A DNA stretch of 23,340 nucleotides from CAZADH01 sp964483805 (GCA_964483805.1 CAZADH010000071.1:1-23340), one strand, 5' to 3'; shown: positions 1 to 6,763, counted from the stretch's first letter. Notes: a model not told the origin generated them from the letters alone. A program made the numbers and translations.

Positions 1-66
1 TTGCGACTGCGCCATCGTGGCTGCAAGCGCCCACTGCGCCATCCGTGGCGGGCGGCTCCATGGCTT

Positions 67-84
67 TGTGGTAGAGTGCTGGCA
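67..84 (+). promoter_or_regulatory. Candidate -10 element giving a leaderless transcript
   Basis: The sequence TGTGG-TAGAGT ends at 77, so a start site seven bases later would fall on base 84, the A of the start codon. No convincing -35 box is visible and there is no Shine-Dalgarno upstream of the gene. The motif resembles other -10 regions in this window (TGNGSTAS pattern), which is the main support. Confidence 0.35.
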
Positions 85-2150
85 TGCTCTCTGTATTGAA
101 TTCGTGTTGCCGGGTGTGGTCCCGGGTGGCCTCTCTGGTCATTGTTTCACTGATGGCGGTTCTCGGGGCAGCCTCGCCCGACCCCGGCGTGCCCGCTCGT
201 CTTGCCCTGCTCGACCTCGTGCGTCGCTACCCCCCGCCGGGAAACCCCGGCGAGTTGCAGCGATTCGTTGCCGACAGCCGCTATGCACAAGCGCCCGGTG
301 GTTACGCCGACGTGATCGCGGAGTGGGGATCGTCGGTCGACGGTTCGGTGGCGGAAGTTGCTTCTCTGCAGCAGTTCCTCTTGGCGAGCGGACCCGAGCG
401 CACGGATGCGCGAAATGGGCGTTTGCTGCCACGGATGGCGGCCCGAAACGTCAGTTTCGGGCAGTGCAAACGACCCGTCGATGGCGACGGCGCCCCAGTT
501 CTTTCAGCGGCCGTGCGCGAGACGATGCGAGCGGTGGCGCGCCATCGGTTGCGCGAATTGTATTGCACCCTTGGCGTCTGGGAGGACGCCGGCTACGCGG
601 CGGCTTCGTGGGCTGCGGCGATCGACTGGGCCTCGGCGGCCGCCGATCCGTTCACCACGCTTAACCTCGATCAACAGTGCGCTTGGCGCGAGGTACTGGT
701 GTTTCTCGAGCCCCGAAACGCTTCGGTTTGGTGTGATCTGGGGATTCTCTACCACCGTCTCAATGATTACCTGCATTTGCCGGAACCAGCGGCCCGTGCT
801 GCCCACTGTCTGCGGCAGAGCGCTCTTCTCGATCCGTCGCTCCACGCCGCGAGCAGTTACTGGTCCGATCTGGTCGGCTCACTGGGCGCGCAATTGCAGC
901 CGGACGGCCCGTGGCAGGTTTTCGGACCGCTGTCGGCCAGTGTTGCCGCCAGGTTTGCGGGCAGCGGGTGCCTCGGTACCGATACCGACCCGAATCTCTG
1001 GGCCGGTGAGCGTTTGGCCACCGCGGCCGTCCTGCCTCCCGTGCATGCGTGGGACATTTTCGACCTGTGTGGGGCGCTGCCCAAGCCAAACGGTGACCAC
1101 AGTTGGCTGCTGCTCGTGCGTGACTATGTTGCGTCCACCGCGATGTCAGCCTGGGTCTATACGGCTGCCGATGACCACATGATTTTGTGGCTCAATCAGC
1201 AACGGGTGGCGCTGCCGGAGCCAAAGATCTGCATGCATCCGCGACGGCGGGTGATGCCGATGCGTTTTCGGCAGGGGCGCAACCAGTTGGCCGTTCTTGT
1301 CCACAATATCGAAGGGGTGGCCTGGTTGCAGTGCTGGGTGGTGCCGATGCGCGGTGAAGATCGCGAGCGGCAAAGGCTCAACGAGCTGGGCCGGGCGTGG
1401 CCGCCTGCTCGCGATCGGGCGGCGTGGCGCGACTTCATCGTCGATGTCCCGCTCGATCACCACTGGAACTGGCCGGCCATGGCGGGTGCCGATCTNNNNN
1501 NNNNNCTTGCCTGGCCGACTCCGGGGCCGGTGGTCGAGATCGCCTCGTTGCAGCGCCGACTGGCGATGCGGTGCGATGGCCCGAGCGTGCGCGCGGTCCA
1601 GACCTTTCGTTTGCGCGAGTTGTATCGCATGCTCGGGCTCGACGAGGTGGTGCGGCGACGGCTCGGCGGCCGACCGCGAGCGCGGCGTGAAGCCGATCTG
1701 GGGTTGCGATTGCTGCGCCTGGGGCGTCTTGCCGAGGCCTCCTCGCACCTGGGGGTTGCCAACTTCATCGACCCGGCAGATGTGTCGACCGCGTTGGCGT
1801 TGGCCATTGCCTGGATCGGCATTCGGGATGCCCACGGTGCGGACCAGTTGGTCGAGTGGCGCGCCCGTTCGCTGCTCGAAGACCTTGCGAGGCGCCCTGC
1901 ACCTGACCCTGAGGTTCTCTACTGGCGGGCGATGCTCGAGCACCTCTGTGGAGATCCAGCGCAGTGCGCCCGGATTCTGCATCCAGACGGCGATTACGCG
2001 CGGCCGGTGACCGGGTTGGCGCCCATGTTGCTCGATGCGATCAATCACGACCATTGGGGTCAGGATGCCTGGCACCGCGAAGCCGTTGAGGCCTATCGCG
2101 CACGGGAACAACAGGGGCGCGATGCCCTGCGCCGGCGGATCGTGCGGTAA
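84..2150 (+). CDS. Exported protein with duplicated module and central beta-sandwich-like region
   Basis: I do not recognise a named family. Residues 1-31 form a signal peptide (long hydrophobic stretch ending LGAAS), so the product is probably periplasmic or surface-located. A module at about residues 42-165 recurs at about 430-520: both copies contain LxxLxRxxPP, then (A/V)EVASLQ or VEIASLQ, then RLRELYxxLG. Each copy is followed by helical TPR-like sequence (about 219-262 and 530-640). The middle (about 340-420) has the strand pattern of a PA14 or carbohydrate-binding beta-sandwich, with WVYTAADDHMILWLN and a later QGRNQLAVLVHN. The ATG at 84 is chosen because it begins the signal peptide; no Shine-Dalgarno is seen, fitting a leaderless message. 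The reading frame crosses a ten-N gap at 1496-1505, but the second module lies in frame after it, so one continuous gene is likely. Confidence 0.75.
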   Translation: MLSVLNSCCRVWSRVASLVIVSLMAVLGAASPDPGVPARLALLDLVRRYPPPGNPGELQRFVADSRYAQAPGGYADVIAEWGSSVDGSVAEVASLQQFLLASGPERTDARNGRLLPRMAARNVSFGQCKRPVDGDGAPVLSAAVRETMRAVARHRLRELYCTLGVWEDAGYAAASWAAAIDWASAAADPFTTLNLDQQCAWREVLVFLEPRNASVWCDLGILYHRLNDYLHLPEPAARAAHCLRQSALLDPSLHAASSYWSDLVGSLGAQLQPDGPWQVFGPLSASVAARFAGSGCLGTDTDPNLWAGERLATAAVLPPVHAWDIFDLCGALPKPNGDHSWLLLVRDYVASTAMSAWVYTAADDHMILWLNQQRVALPEPKICMHPRRRVMPMRFRQGRNQLAVLVHNIEGVAWLQCWVVPMRGEDRERQRLNELGRAWPPARDRAAWRDFIVDVPLDHHWNWPAMAGADXXXXLAWPTPGPVVEIASLQRRLAMRCDGPSVRAVQTFRLRELYRMLGLDEVVRRRLGGRPRARREADLGLRLLRLGRLAEASSHLGVANFIDPADVSTALALAIAWIGIRDAHGADQLVEWRARSLLEDLARRPAPDPEVLYWRAMLEHLCGDPAQCARILHPDGDYARPVTGLAPMLLDAINHDHWGQDAWHREAVEAYRAREQQGRDALRRRIVR
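1496..1505. other. Assembly gap of ten N inside the first gene
   Basis: Exactly ten N is a common placeholder for a scaffold join. The reading frame is consistent on both sides, and the duplicated module aligns across it with only about four extra residues. The missing sequence is therefore probably very short. Confidence 0.9.
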
Positions 2151-2180
2151 CGTGCGGTCGAGGCCGGGCGCGTCGGCCTG

Positions 2181-2196
2181 GGCGTCGTCCGACGCC
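2181..2196 (+). terminator. Weak hairpin downstream of the first gene
   Basis: GGCGTC-GTCC-GACGCC forms a 6-bp perfect stem with a four-base loop about 30 bases after the stop codon. No T-run follows, so it is at best a weak or Rho-assisted terminator. Confidence 0.3.
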
Positions 2197-2204
2197 ACCT
2201 GGCT

Positions 2205-2213
2205 TCGGCGATC
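2205..2213 (+). repeat. Left 9-bp target site duplication (TCGGCGATC)
   Basis: TCGGCGATC stands immediately before the inserted element and is repeated exactly at 2349-2357 immediately after it, as expected from staggered cleavage during transposition. Confidence 0.85.
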
Positions 2214-2348
2214 GTAACATCTCAGTGAGCGGGGGCACGCGCCCCCGCTCGGCTCGCGGCACAGGTCCGCGAGCCTCACACCCCGCGGTCGGCCGCTTTG
2301 CGGCCTCCGGATTTCGCCGGCCAACGCCACCAGTAACTGAGACGTTAC
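2214..2348 (+). mobile_element. 135-bp MITE-like non-autonomous element, copy A
   Basis: The ends are GTAACATCTC and GAGACGTTAC, inverted repeats of ten bases with one mismatch, and the element is bounded by a perfect 9-bp direct repeat. A second copy lies inverted at 20709-20856: the left 83 bases differ at three positions and the right 45 bases at two. Inside are three hairpins: GAGCGGGGGC/GCCCCCGCTC (2227-2250), GGCTCGCGG/CCGCGAGCC (2251-2275) and GGCCGC/GCGGCC (2291-2305). In copy B the second stem reads GGTTCGCGG/CCGCGAACC, a paired change that keeps the stem. No open reading frame for a transposase is present, so it must be mobilised in trans. A 9-bp duplication is typical of several DDE transposase families (for example IS4-like or IS1-like), but I cannot assign one. 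Confidence 0.85.
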
Positions 2349-2357
2349 TCGGCGATC
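2349..2357 (+). repeat. Right 9-bp target site duplication (TCGGCGATC)
   Basis: Exact repeat of 2205-2213, directly after the terminal GTTAC of the element. Confidence 0.85.
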
Positions 2358-2367
2358 TTTCGGCAGG

Positions 2368-2396
2368 TTGCCAGAGCGGCGGCGATGCGCTACAAT
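2368..2396 (+). promoter_or_regulatory. Sigma-70-type promoter of the HAD gene
   Basis: TTGCCA (2368-2373), a 17-bp spacer and TACAAT (2391-2396) make a near-consensus promoter. The predicted start is about 2403, two bases before the ATG at 2405, so the message should be effectively leaderless. The spacer ends in GATGCGC, a segment also present before the -10 box of the STAS gene near 20899. Confidence 0.75.
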
Positions 2397-2404
2397 CCGC
2401 GTTC

Positions 2405-3028
2405 ATGACCACCCGCCTCTTGATCTGGGACTGGAACGGCACCCTGCTCGACGATGTCGACATCTGCGTCGGTATCATGAATGTCAGCCTCGGCAAACGG
2501 GCGATGCCGCTGTTGACGCGCGAGCGCTACCTCGCGTTGTTTCAGTTTCCGGTCATCAACTACTACCGCGAGATCGGCTTCGACTTTACCCGCGAATCGT
2601 TCAAAGACGTGGGCCGCGAGTTCATCGATGCCTACGAACCCGCGATGTTCACCGCACCACTGCATGTCGGTGCCCGCGAGGTTCTGGCCGCCGTCACCGC
2701 CCAGGGGATCGCGCAGAACATTCTCTCGGCGCTCGAAGCGGGTGCTTTACAACGTATTGTTGATCACTTCTCGTTGCGCCCGCACTTTCCGCGGATCCAT
2801 GGCGCCGACGATGCCTACGCCCACGGCAAAGTCGAGTGCGGTCGCGCGCTGGTGCGCGAGTGCGGGGTGCCGCCCACCGAGGTGGTGATGATCGGCGATA
2901 CCCACCACGACGCCGAGGTCGCTGCGGCCATGGGGGTGCGCTGTGTGCTGTTCTCGGGCGGGCACAACGCCNNNNNNNNNNGCGTGCCGGTGATCGACGA
3001 TCTGCGCCGGGTGCTCGACTACCTCTGA
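2405..3028 (+). CDS. HAD-superfamily phosphatase (phosphoglycolate phosphatase-like)
   Basis: A cytosolic haloacid dehalogenase-fold hydrolase of 207 residues, the usual size for subfamily IA phosphatases. Motif I is WDWNGTLLDD with nucleophile Asp9, motif II is Ser108 (NILSALEAG), motif III is Lys142 (AHGK) and motif IV is GDTHHD (Asp165, Asp169). Residues 15-85 form the alpha-helical cap. The motif I position that is usually the acid/base Asp is Asn11 (DWN rather than DxD), a variant I believe recurs in one branch of the family; the substrate cannot be told. The ATG at 2405 is chosen over the longer upstream frame because that frame runs through the mobile element, and the promoter at 2368-2396 places the transcript start at this codon. 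Ten N at 2972-2981 replace a few residues before the C-terminal VPVIDDLRRVLDYL. Confidence 0.88.
   Translation: MTTRLLIWDWNGTLLDDVDICVGIMNVSLGKRAMPLLTRERYLALFQFPVINYYREIGFDFTRESFKDVGREFIDAYEPAMFTAPLHVGAREVLAAVTAQGIAQNILSALEAGALQRIVDHFSLRPHFPRIHGADDAYAHGKVECGRALVRECGVPPTEVVMIGDTHHDAEVAAAMGVRCVLFSGGHNAXXXXVPVIDDLRRVLDYL
2972..2981. other. Assembly gap of ten N inside the HAD gene
   Basis: Same gap style as at 1496-1505. The frame resumes correctly into a family-typical C-terminus, so probably only a few codons are missing or masked. Confidence 0.9.
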
Positions 3029-3041
3029 GTGTCGCGGCGGT

Positions 3042-4673
3042 TCAACGGGTGGCGGGCGTGCTGGGCGTTCCTGACCCGAGCAGGGCCGGCATCGAGGCGA
3101 GTACCTCGGCAATCGTTTTGGCGATGAGCGCATCGGCCGCCTGTTGGCCGTACAGTTCGACCGGCGCCAGATCATCGGTCATCGCCGGCACCTTGGCGGG
3201 CGGCAGCAGGCGCAGATTCTCGGCGAAACGCTGCGCGATGGGGGTCATGGCCGACTCTTCAGCCAACCGCGCGACGTTGGTGCGCAACCGGTCGCGGACG
3301 ACCGTCTCGCCGTCGCGGGTGGCGATGATCAGCGTGTTGGTCGAATCAGGGGTGTCGCACCCCCAGACGGTGGGCATGACCGACTGCAAGGTGGCGACCA
3401 TCGCCTCGTAAAGCGCATTGGCGCCGCCGGTCCGGAGGTTGAAGTTGATGACGATGACGCCGGTCGGTGCGAGCCGGGTGGCCACCTCGGCGAAGAACTC
3501 GCGCGTGCACAGGTGAAACGGAAAGGTGATGTCGCGGTAGGCATCGACCAGGATCAGGTCGTAGGTGCCGGTGGCGGCGTGGCGAATCCAGGTGCGGCCG
3601 TCTTCGACGTGAATGCGGGTGTCGCGATCTGTAAGTGCAAAGTATTTACGCGCCAGACGCACCACCTCGGGGTCGATCTCGACACCGTCGTTATCGCTGC
3701 CGCCGAAGAAGTGGCGACATTGGCGCGAGAAGGTGCCGGTGCCCAGCCCGATGACCAGTGTGCGGAGCGGCGTCGCGAAACCCACATCGGGGCCGGTGAA
3801 GGCCGCGGCGAGCGCGTGTTCGTAATAGGCACCCGAGATTCCGTGTTCCGGGCGATAGATCGATTGCATGCCGACTGCCACGTGCGTCGAAAACGTGACC
3901 GAGTCGTCGCCCCGGTCGTTGTTGACCTGAATGTAGTTGTAGGGCGATTCACCTTCGTAGAGCGGGGTGGTCCAGAACGCCGCCGCATACGGCACCGGTG
4001 CGATCATGAGGGCGATGGTCACGACCGCGCCCGCCACGGTGGTGCGGCCGGCGCGCGCGCCAAACAGCCACGCGTGGCCGATGCGCAGCGCCAGCAAGGC
4101 GAGCGCAAAGACGAAGAAGGTGCGTGCGGTGCCGATGGTCGGCAGCGTGACGAACACGGGCAGGCAGGTGCCGATGACGCTGCCGATCGTGCCGACGGCC
4201 TGCACCCGGCCGGTCCAGGCGCCGGCGTCGTCGAGGCCGGTCATGCCGCAGCGGATCAACACCGGTGATGCCATACCGAGTATGACAAACGGCCAGGTGA
4301 AGAGCACGAGGCAACAGAGGGCGGAACCGACCACTAGCAGGTGGTGCGGGCAGATCCAGACCAGGGCGATGCCGGTCACGGCCAGCAGATAGCGGCCGAG
4401 AACCGGCACGAGGGCGAGCCAGATGGCGGCGGTGGTCAACAACGTGAAGAACCGGTGGCCGTCAGGAGCGCGGTCGGCGAGGCGGCCACCGAGCACATTG
4501 CCGGCGCTGATGGCGAGAAGGAAAAACGAAATGACGACGGTCCAGATGACCATCGAGGTGCCGAAATAGGGTGCGAGCAGGCGTGTTGCCGCCAGTTCGA
4601 GCGCCATCACCGCCATGCCGCACACCAGGGCGGTGAGCAGAAGAAACCGTCGTTGCCGGTCGGACAACGGCAT
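3042..4673 (-). CDS. Membrane-fused spermidine-synthase-like protein
   Basis: A 543-residue protein with an N-terminal multi-pass membrane region (about residues 10-230) joined to a Rossmann domain of the spermidine synthase family. The junction carries YEGESPYNYIQV (239-250); then come GLGTGTF (309-315, nucleotide binding), GVEIDPEVV (330-338), EDGRTW (357-362), DLILVDAY (372-379) and TDDLAPVE (499-506), all hallmarks of the fused MFS/spermidine synthase group. The segment after LVDAY lacks the acidic proton acceptor of true aminopropyltransferases, so the reaction is unknown. The start at 4673 is chosen because the preceding gene's stop overlaps it (TGATG) and because it begins just before the first membrane segment; a longer frame upstream to 4847 overlaps the 74-residue gene. 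It is the last of three coupled genes and ends 13 bases from the convergent HAD gene. Confidence 0.85.
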   Translation of the reverse strand: MPLSDRQRRFLLLTALVCGMAVMALELAATRLLAPYFGTSMVIWTVVISFFLLAISAGNVLGGRLADRAPDGHRFFTLLTTAAIWLALVPVLGRYLLAVTGIALVWICPHHLLVVGSALCCLVLFTWPFVILGMASPVLIRCGMTGLDDAGAWTGRVQAVGTIGSVIGTCLPVFVTLPTIGTARTFFVFALALLALRIGHAWLFGARAGRTTVAGAVVTIALMIAPVPYAAAFWTTPLYEGESPYNYIQVNNDRGDDSVTFSTHVAVGMQSIYRPEHGISGAYYEHALAAAFTGPDVGFATPLRTLVIGLGTGTFSRQCRHFFGGSDNDGVEIDPEVVRLARKYFALTDRDTRIHVEDGRTWIRHAATGTYDLILVDAYRDITFPFHLCTREFFAEVATRLAPTGVIVINFNLRTGGANALYEAMVATLQSVMPTVWGCDTPDSTNTLIIATRDGETVVRDRLRTNVARLAEESAMTPIAQRFAENLRLLPPAKVPAMTDDLAPVELYGQQAADALIAKTIAEVLASMPALLGSGTPSTPATR

Positions 4674-4897
4674 CACAACATCGCCAGGGTCTGACAACCC
4701 CACGCCAACGCGGTGACCGCGACAGCGGCGAGCACATGACCGCGCCACCCGTCGAGCCACGGGTCGAGGGTGCCGGGCAACACGCGGCGCAGTCGCCGGT
4801 CTTCGGTGTCGTCCACCGAGATCATCGCCAGAAACACCCCCGCGCAAATGCCGATGAACAGAGCGCTGCCCAGATCGACGCCCAAGCCGGTCGTCAT
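4673..4897 (-). CDS. Small two-helix membrane protein
   Basis: A 74-residue protein with predicted membrane helices at about residues 9-27 and 53-73 and a charged loop between them containing VDDTEDRRLRR. I recognise no family. Its ATG overlaps the stop codon of the upstream DUF62 gene by four bases (ATGA), and its own stop overlaps the start of the spermidine-synthase-like gene by one base. This coupling on both sides is the main evidence that it is real, and it suggests a role with those two products in the inner membrane. Confidence 0.7.
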   Translation of the reverse strand: MTTGLGVDLGSALFIGICAGVFLAMISVDDTEDRRLRRVLPGTLDPWLDGWRGHVLAAVAVTALAWGCQTLAML

Positions 4898-5826
4898 CGG
4901 CGGCGGGGTGGGGTGGCGGGCACGGCGCGGCGAATCGTCAGTTCGGCCCCTTCTTCGAGGCGGTAGCGGCTCGAGAAATCGCCCTGGTTGAGCGCGAACG
5001 CCAGCGTGTTGTCGCTGTTCAGATACGCCAATGGCTCACCGTCGGCGACGTCGCCGAAGGTGAGCACCCAGGGCAGTTCGAGGTCGAGTCCCTTGCCGGT
5101 GACCCGAAGGCGGTCGCCCTGCGAACAGCCGATGCGCGCCAGGTCCTCGGGCCGGATCTCGGTCCAGACGTTGCCGTAGGGGTCATCACGCTTGATGTAA
5201 TGCCCGCTCAGGCTGCCGCCGCCGATATCGACAGTGGTGGTCAGTTGCGGCAAACGCACGATCTGGCGCGGATCCATCGGTCGGCCGATACTGCGCAGAT
5301 TGCCGTCGTTGGTGGCGAGAATGGCGCCGGCCGGGCTGAACAGATCGCGGCCGTCGAAGGTGCCGCGCACCCATTTTGCATTCACGCGGCGCGGTTCGAT
5401 GGCATAGGCCGCGACGATGCCCTGGGTGTCGATGATGTCGGTGAGCAGCCCGTTGTTGGGAGCGATGTAGTAGAAACCGCGCCGGGTCTTGATCGCCACC
5501 GGTTCACGGGCGGTGCCGACCCCGGGATCGACCACGGCGACGAACACCGTGCCCGCCGGGAACACCTCGGTGCGCCGCAGGGCGCGCCCGGCCGCGCGGA
5601 TGTCGAACGGCTTGATCTCGTGGCACAGATCGACGATGGCGATGTCGCTGTTGATCGTGAGGATCGCGCCGTGGCAGAGACCCACCGCCTCGTTCTTCAG
5701 GCCGAAGTCGGTGGTCAGAACCACCGTGGGCCGCGCCTCGACGGCGAGAACGCCCAGGAACAGGACCATGAGAGATATAAATACGGTGTATTTATGCCAA
5801 CGGGTTGTCGGTTCCGGTCGCCGCAT
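4894..5826 (-). CDS. Exported SAM hydroxide adenosyltransferase-like protein (DUF62)
   Basis: Family members hydrolyse S-adenosylmethionine to adenosine and methionine, or use halide in the related chlorinase/fluorinase enzymes. Recognisable motifs in this 310-residue protein are TTDFG (38-42), DLCHEI (66-71), VVDPGVGTAR (98-107, with Asp100 and Arg107 of the Asp-Arg-His triad) and PNNGLL (123-128). The C-terminal domain has DDPYGNVWTEI (214-224). Where the family usually has FHGRD, this protein has FDGRD (157-161), so the triad His appears replaced by Asp158. Residues 1-31 look like a signal peptide (hydrophobic core 13-29, then VEA), which would put it in the periplasm. The ATG at 5826 is chosen because AGGAGGA lies eight bases upstream. 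It is the first gene of a three-gene overlapping unit. Confidence 0.87.
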   Translation of the reverse strand: MRRPEPTTRWHKYTVFISLMVLFLGVLAVEARPTVVLTTDFGLKNEAVGLCHGAILTINSDIAIVDLCHEIKPFDIRAAGRALRRTEVFPAGTVFVAVVDPGVGTAREPVAIKTRRGFYYIAPNNGLLTDIIDTQGIVAAYAIEPRRVNAKWVRGTFDGRDLFSPAGAILATNDGNLRSIGRPMDPRQIVRLPQLTTTVDIGGGSLSGHYIKRDDPYGNVWTEIRPEDLARIGCSQGDRLRVTGKGLDLELPWVLTFGDVADGEPLAYLNSDNTLAFALNQGDFSSRYRLEEGAELTIRRAVPATPPRRR

Positions 5827-5863
5827 CGCCAGATTCCTCCTCGACATGAGACGGATTGACGGC

Positions 5864-5874
5864 ATGGTAGCACA
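5864..5874 (-). promoter_or_regulatory. Candidate extended -10 promoter of the DUF62 operon
   Basis: On the minus strand TGTGC-TACCAT gives a TGN-extended -10 box about 38 bases before the start codon. No good -35 box is seen 16-18 bases upstream. It shares the TGNGCTAC pattern with the HAD and STAS promoters. Confidence 0.45.
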
Positions 5875-5927
5875 GGCGGCTAATTCTGCGGGATGTTCAG
5901 TTTTCGTACAGTTCGGTTGCCGTGTTT

Positions 5928-5980
5928 GTGCATCGACCGTGCATTCGATCAGACAAAGAACCGGTGACTCTGGACCGGTG
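5928..5980 (+). promoter_or_regulatory. Repeat cluster upstream of the sigma-54 promoter
   Basis: This stretch, 50-100 bases upstream of the sigma-54 -24 element, holds an inverted repeat ATCGA-N8-TCGAT (5932-5949), an overlapping direct repeat GTGCATCGA/GTGCATTCGA, and ACCGGTG twice (5960 and 5974, 14 bases apart). Activators of sigma-54 usually bind paired sites at such distances, so these are candidate upstream activator sites. The repeats are short and could be chance. The rest of the 331-base gap between the divergent genes shows no coding sequence I can support. Confidence 0.3.
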
Positions 5981-6024
5981 GAAATGCTCATGAACAAAGA
6001 GATTACGCGGGGCACCGCGCGCGG

Positions 6025-6040
6025 TTGGCACAGTCCTTGC
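6025..6040 (+). promoter_or_regulatory. Sigma-54 (RpoN) promoter
   Basis: TTGGCAC-AGTCC-TTGC matches the -24/-12 consensus (TGGCAC, five bases, TTGC) at every core position: GG at 6027-6028 and GC at 6039-6040. Transcription would begin near 6051, leaving a leader of about 107 bases before the ATG at 6158. Sigma-54 promoters need an AAA+ enhancer-binding activator; none is encoded in this window. Confidence 0.8.
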
Positions 6041-6094
6041 GTAATGCTCCGCCGCGGGTCGCGACGAGCGGTCGGGACCCCATACAAAGTTCGA

Positions 6095-6114
6095 CATTCT
6101 GCTGGTGCAGAATG
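6095..6114 (+). promoter_or_regulatory. Perfect hairpin in the 5' leader
   Basis: CATTCTGC-TGGT-GCAGAATG is an 8-bp perfect stem with a four-base loop, 27 bases before the Shine-Dalgarno sequence of the next gene. It has no T-run. It may stabilise the transcript, bind a regulator, or be a DNA operator. Confidence 0.5.
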
Positions 6115-6157
6115 CCAGGCGACCGGCCCGGGTGCCGCGCCAGGAGGTCATGGTAGT

Positions 6158-6739
6158 ATGAGTCAGATCAAACAGCGGGCGATGAGCTTCAACAAGGGGT
6201 TCTTCGTGGTTCTTTTCAGTATTCTGTTCGCGATCGAGGCCGCCGTGTGCGCCGCCGCGACCCGCGATGAAGACGTGATCGCGTCGATGACGCGCACGAT
6301 CTCCGACAACAATGGTGACGTCACCGTGACCTGCGAGTGGTTGCGCCGGCCCGGCGAGATGGCCATCACCATCGATTACCACGGGTACCTCAGCCAGGAA
6401 GGCATGGCCAACGCGTTTCTGTCGGTCAACGGTGTTCAACGCGAGTTCATCACCCTGAAACAGGAACTGCCCAACCGCGTGCAGCGCATTCGCCTGCTGT
6501 CGTTCAACCCGACCACCCAGGTCAAAGGCGTCAATCGTATCCGCCCGCTGGGGCCCGCCGAACAGGTCGACTATCAGTTGTTTCGCAATACCCCGTATTA
6601 CAAGCAGTTCGGCAGCGTGCAGATCGAACTGAAGTTCTTCGCCAACGGTCGCTGGGACGGCGACGGCAACAACGGCGAGGGCAACTACGTGTTCGAGTTC
6701 GAGAGCCCGCTCGACGATATGCCCAAAGACCACTTCTGA
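6158..6739 (+). CDS. Small exported protein of unknown function
   Basis: A 193-residue product. After a basic N-terminus, residues 14-34 are hydrophobic and end in VCAAA, a signal peptide with a likely cleavage site, so it is exported. The mature part is rich in beta-strand pattern (VTVTCEWLRRPGEMAITI near 53-70; VQIELKFF near 157-164) and near its end has a DGDGNNGEGN loop (about 169-178) that resembles a calcium-binding turn. I recognise no named family. The ATG at 6158 is chosen because AGGAGGT lies nine bases upstream; an ATG at 6150 is too close to it. Expression is probably under sigma-54 control from 6025-6040. It converges on the pilus-type operon, and a paired hairpin separates the two. 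Confidence 0.8.
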   Translation: MSQIKQRAMSFNKGFFVVLFSILFAIEAAVCAAATRDEDVIASMTRTISDNNGDVTVTCEWLRRPGEMAITIDYHGYLSQEGMANAFLSVNGVQREFITLKQELPNRVQRIRLLSFNPTTQVKGVNRIRPLGPAEQVDYQLFRNTPYYKQFGSVQIELKFFANGRWDGDGNNGEGNYVFEFESPLDDMPKDHF

Positions 6740-6763
6740 ACGAATCGTAACACCTTGTCACGA

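Noticed and set aside
6..49. Imperfect direct repeat (ACTGCGCCATC(C)GTGGC, 27-base period)
   Set aside because: Only two copies at the window edge; too little sequence to call a tandem array or to say what lies upstream.
1146..2330. Long minus-strand open frame opposite the first gene
   Set aside because: It is Arg/Pro/His-rich with no family pattern, crosses the gap and part of the mobile element, and mirrors a clearly coding plus-strand frame.
3144..4268. Plus-strand open frame of 374 codons
   Set aside because: Antisense to the spermidine-synthase-like gene, whose motifs are unambiguous; composition is typical of a GC-rich shadow frame.
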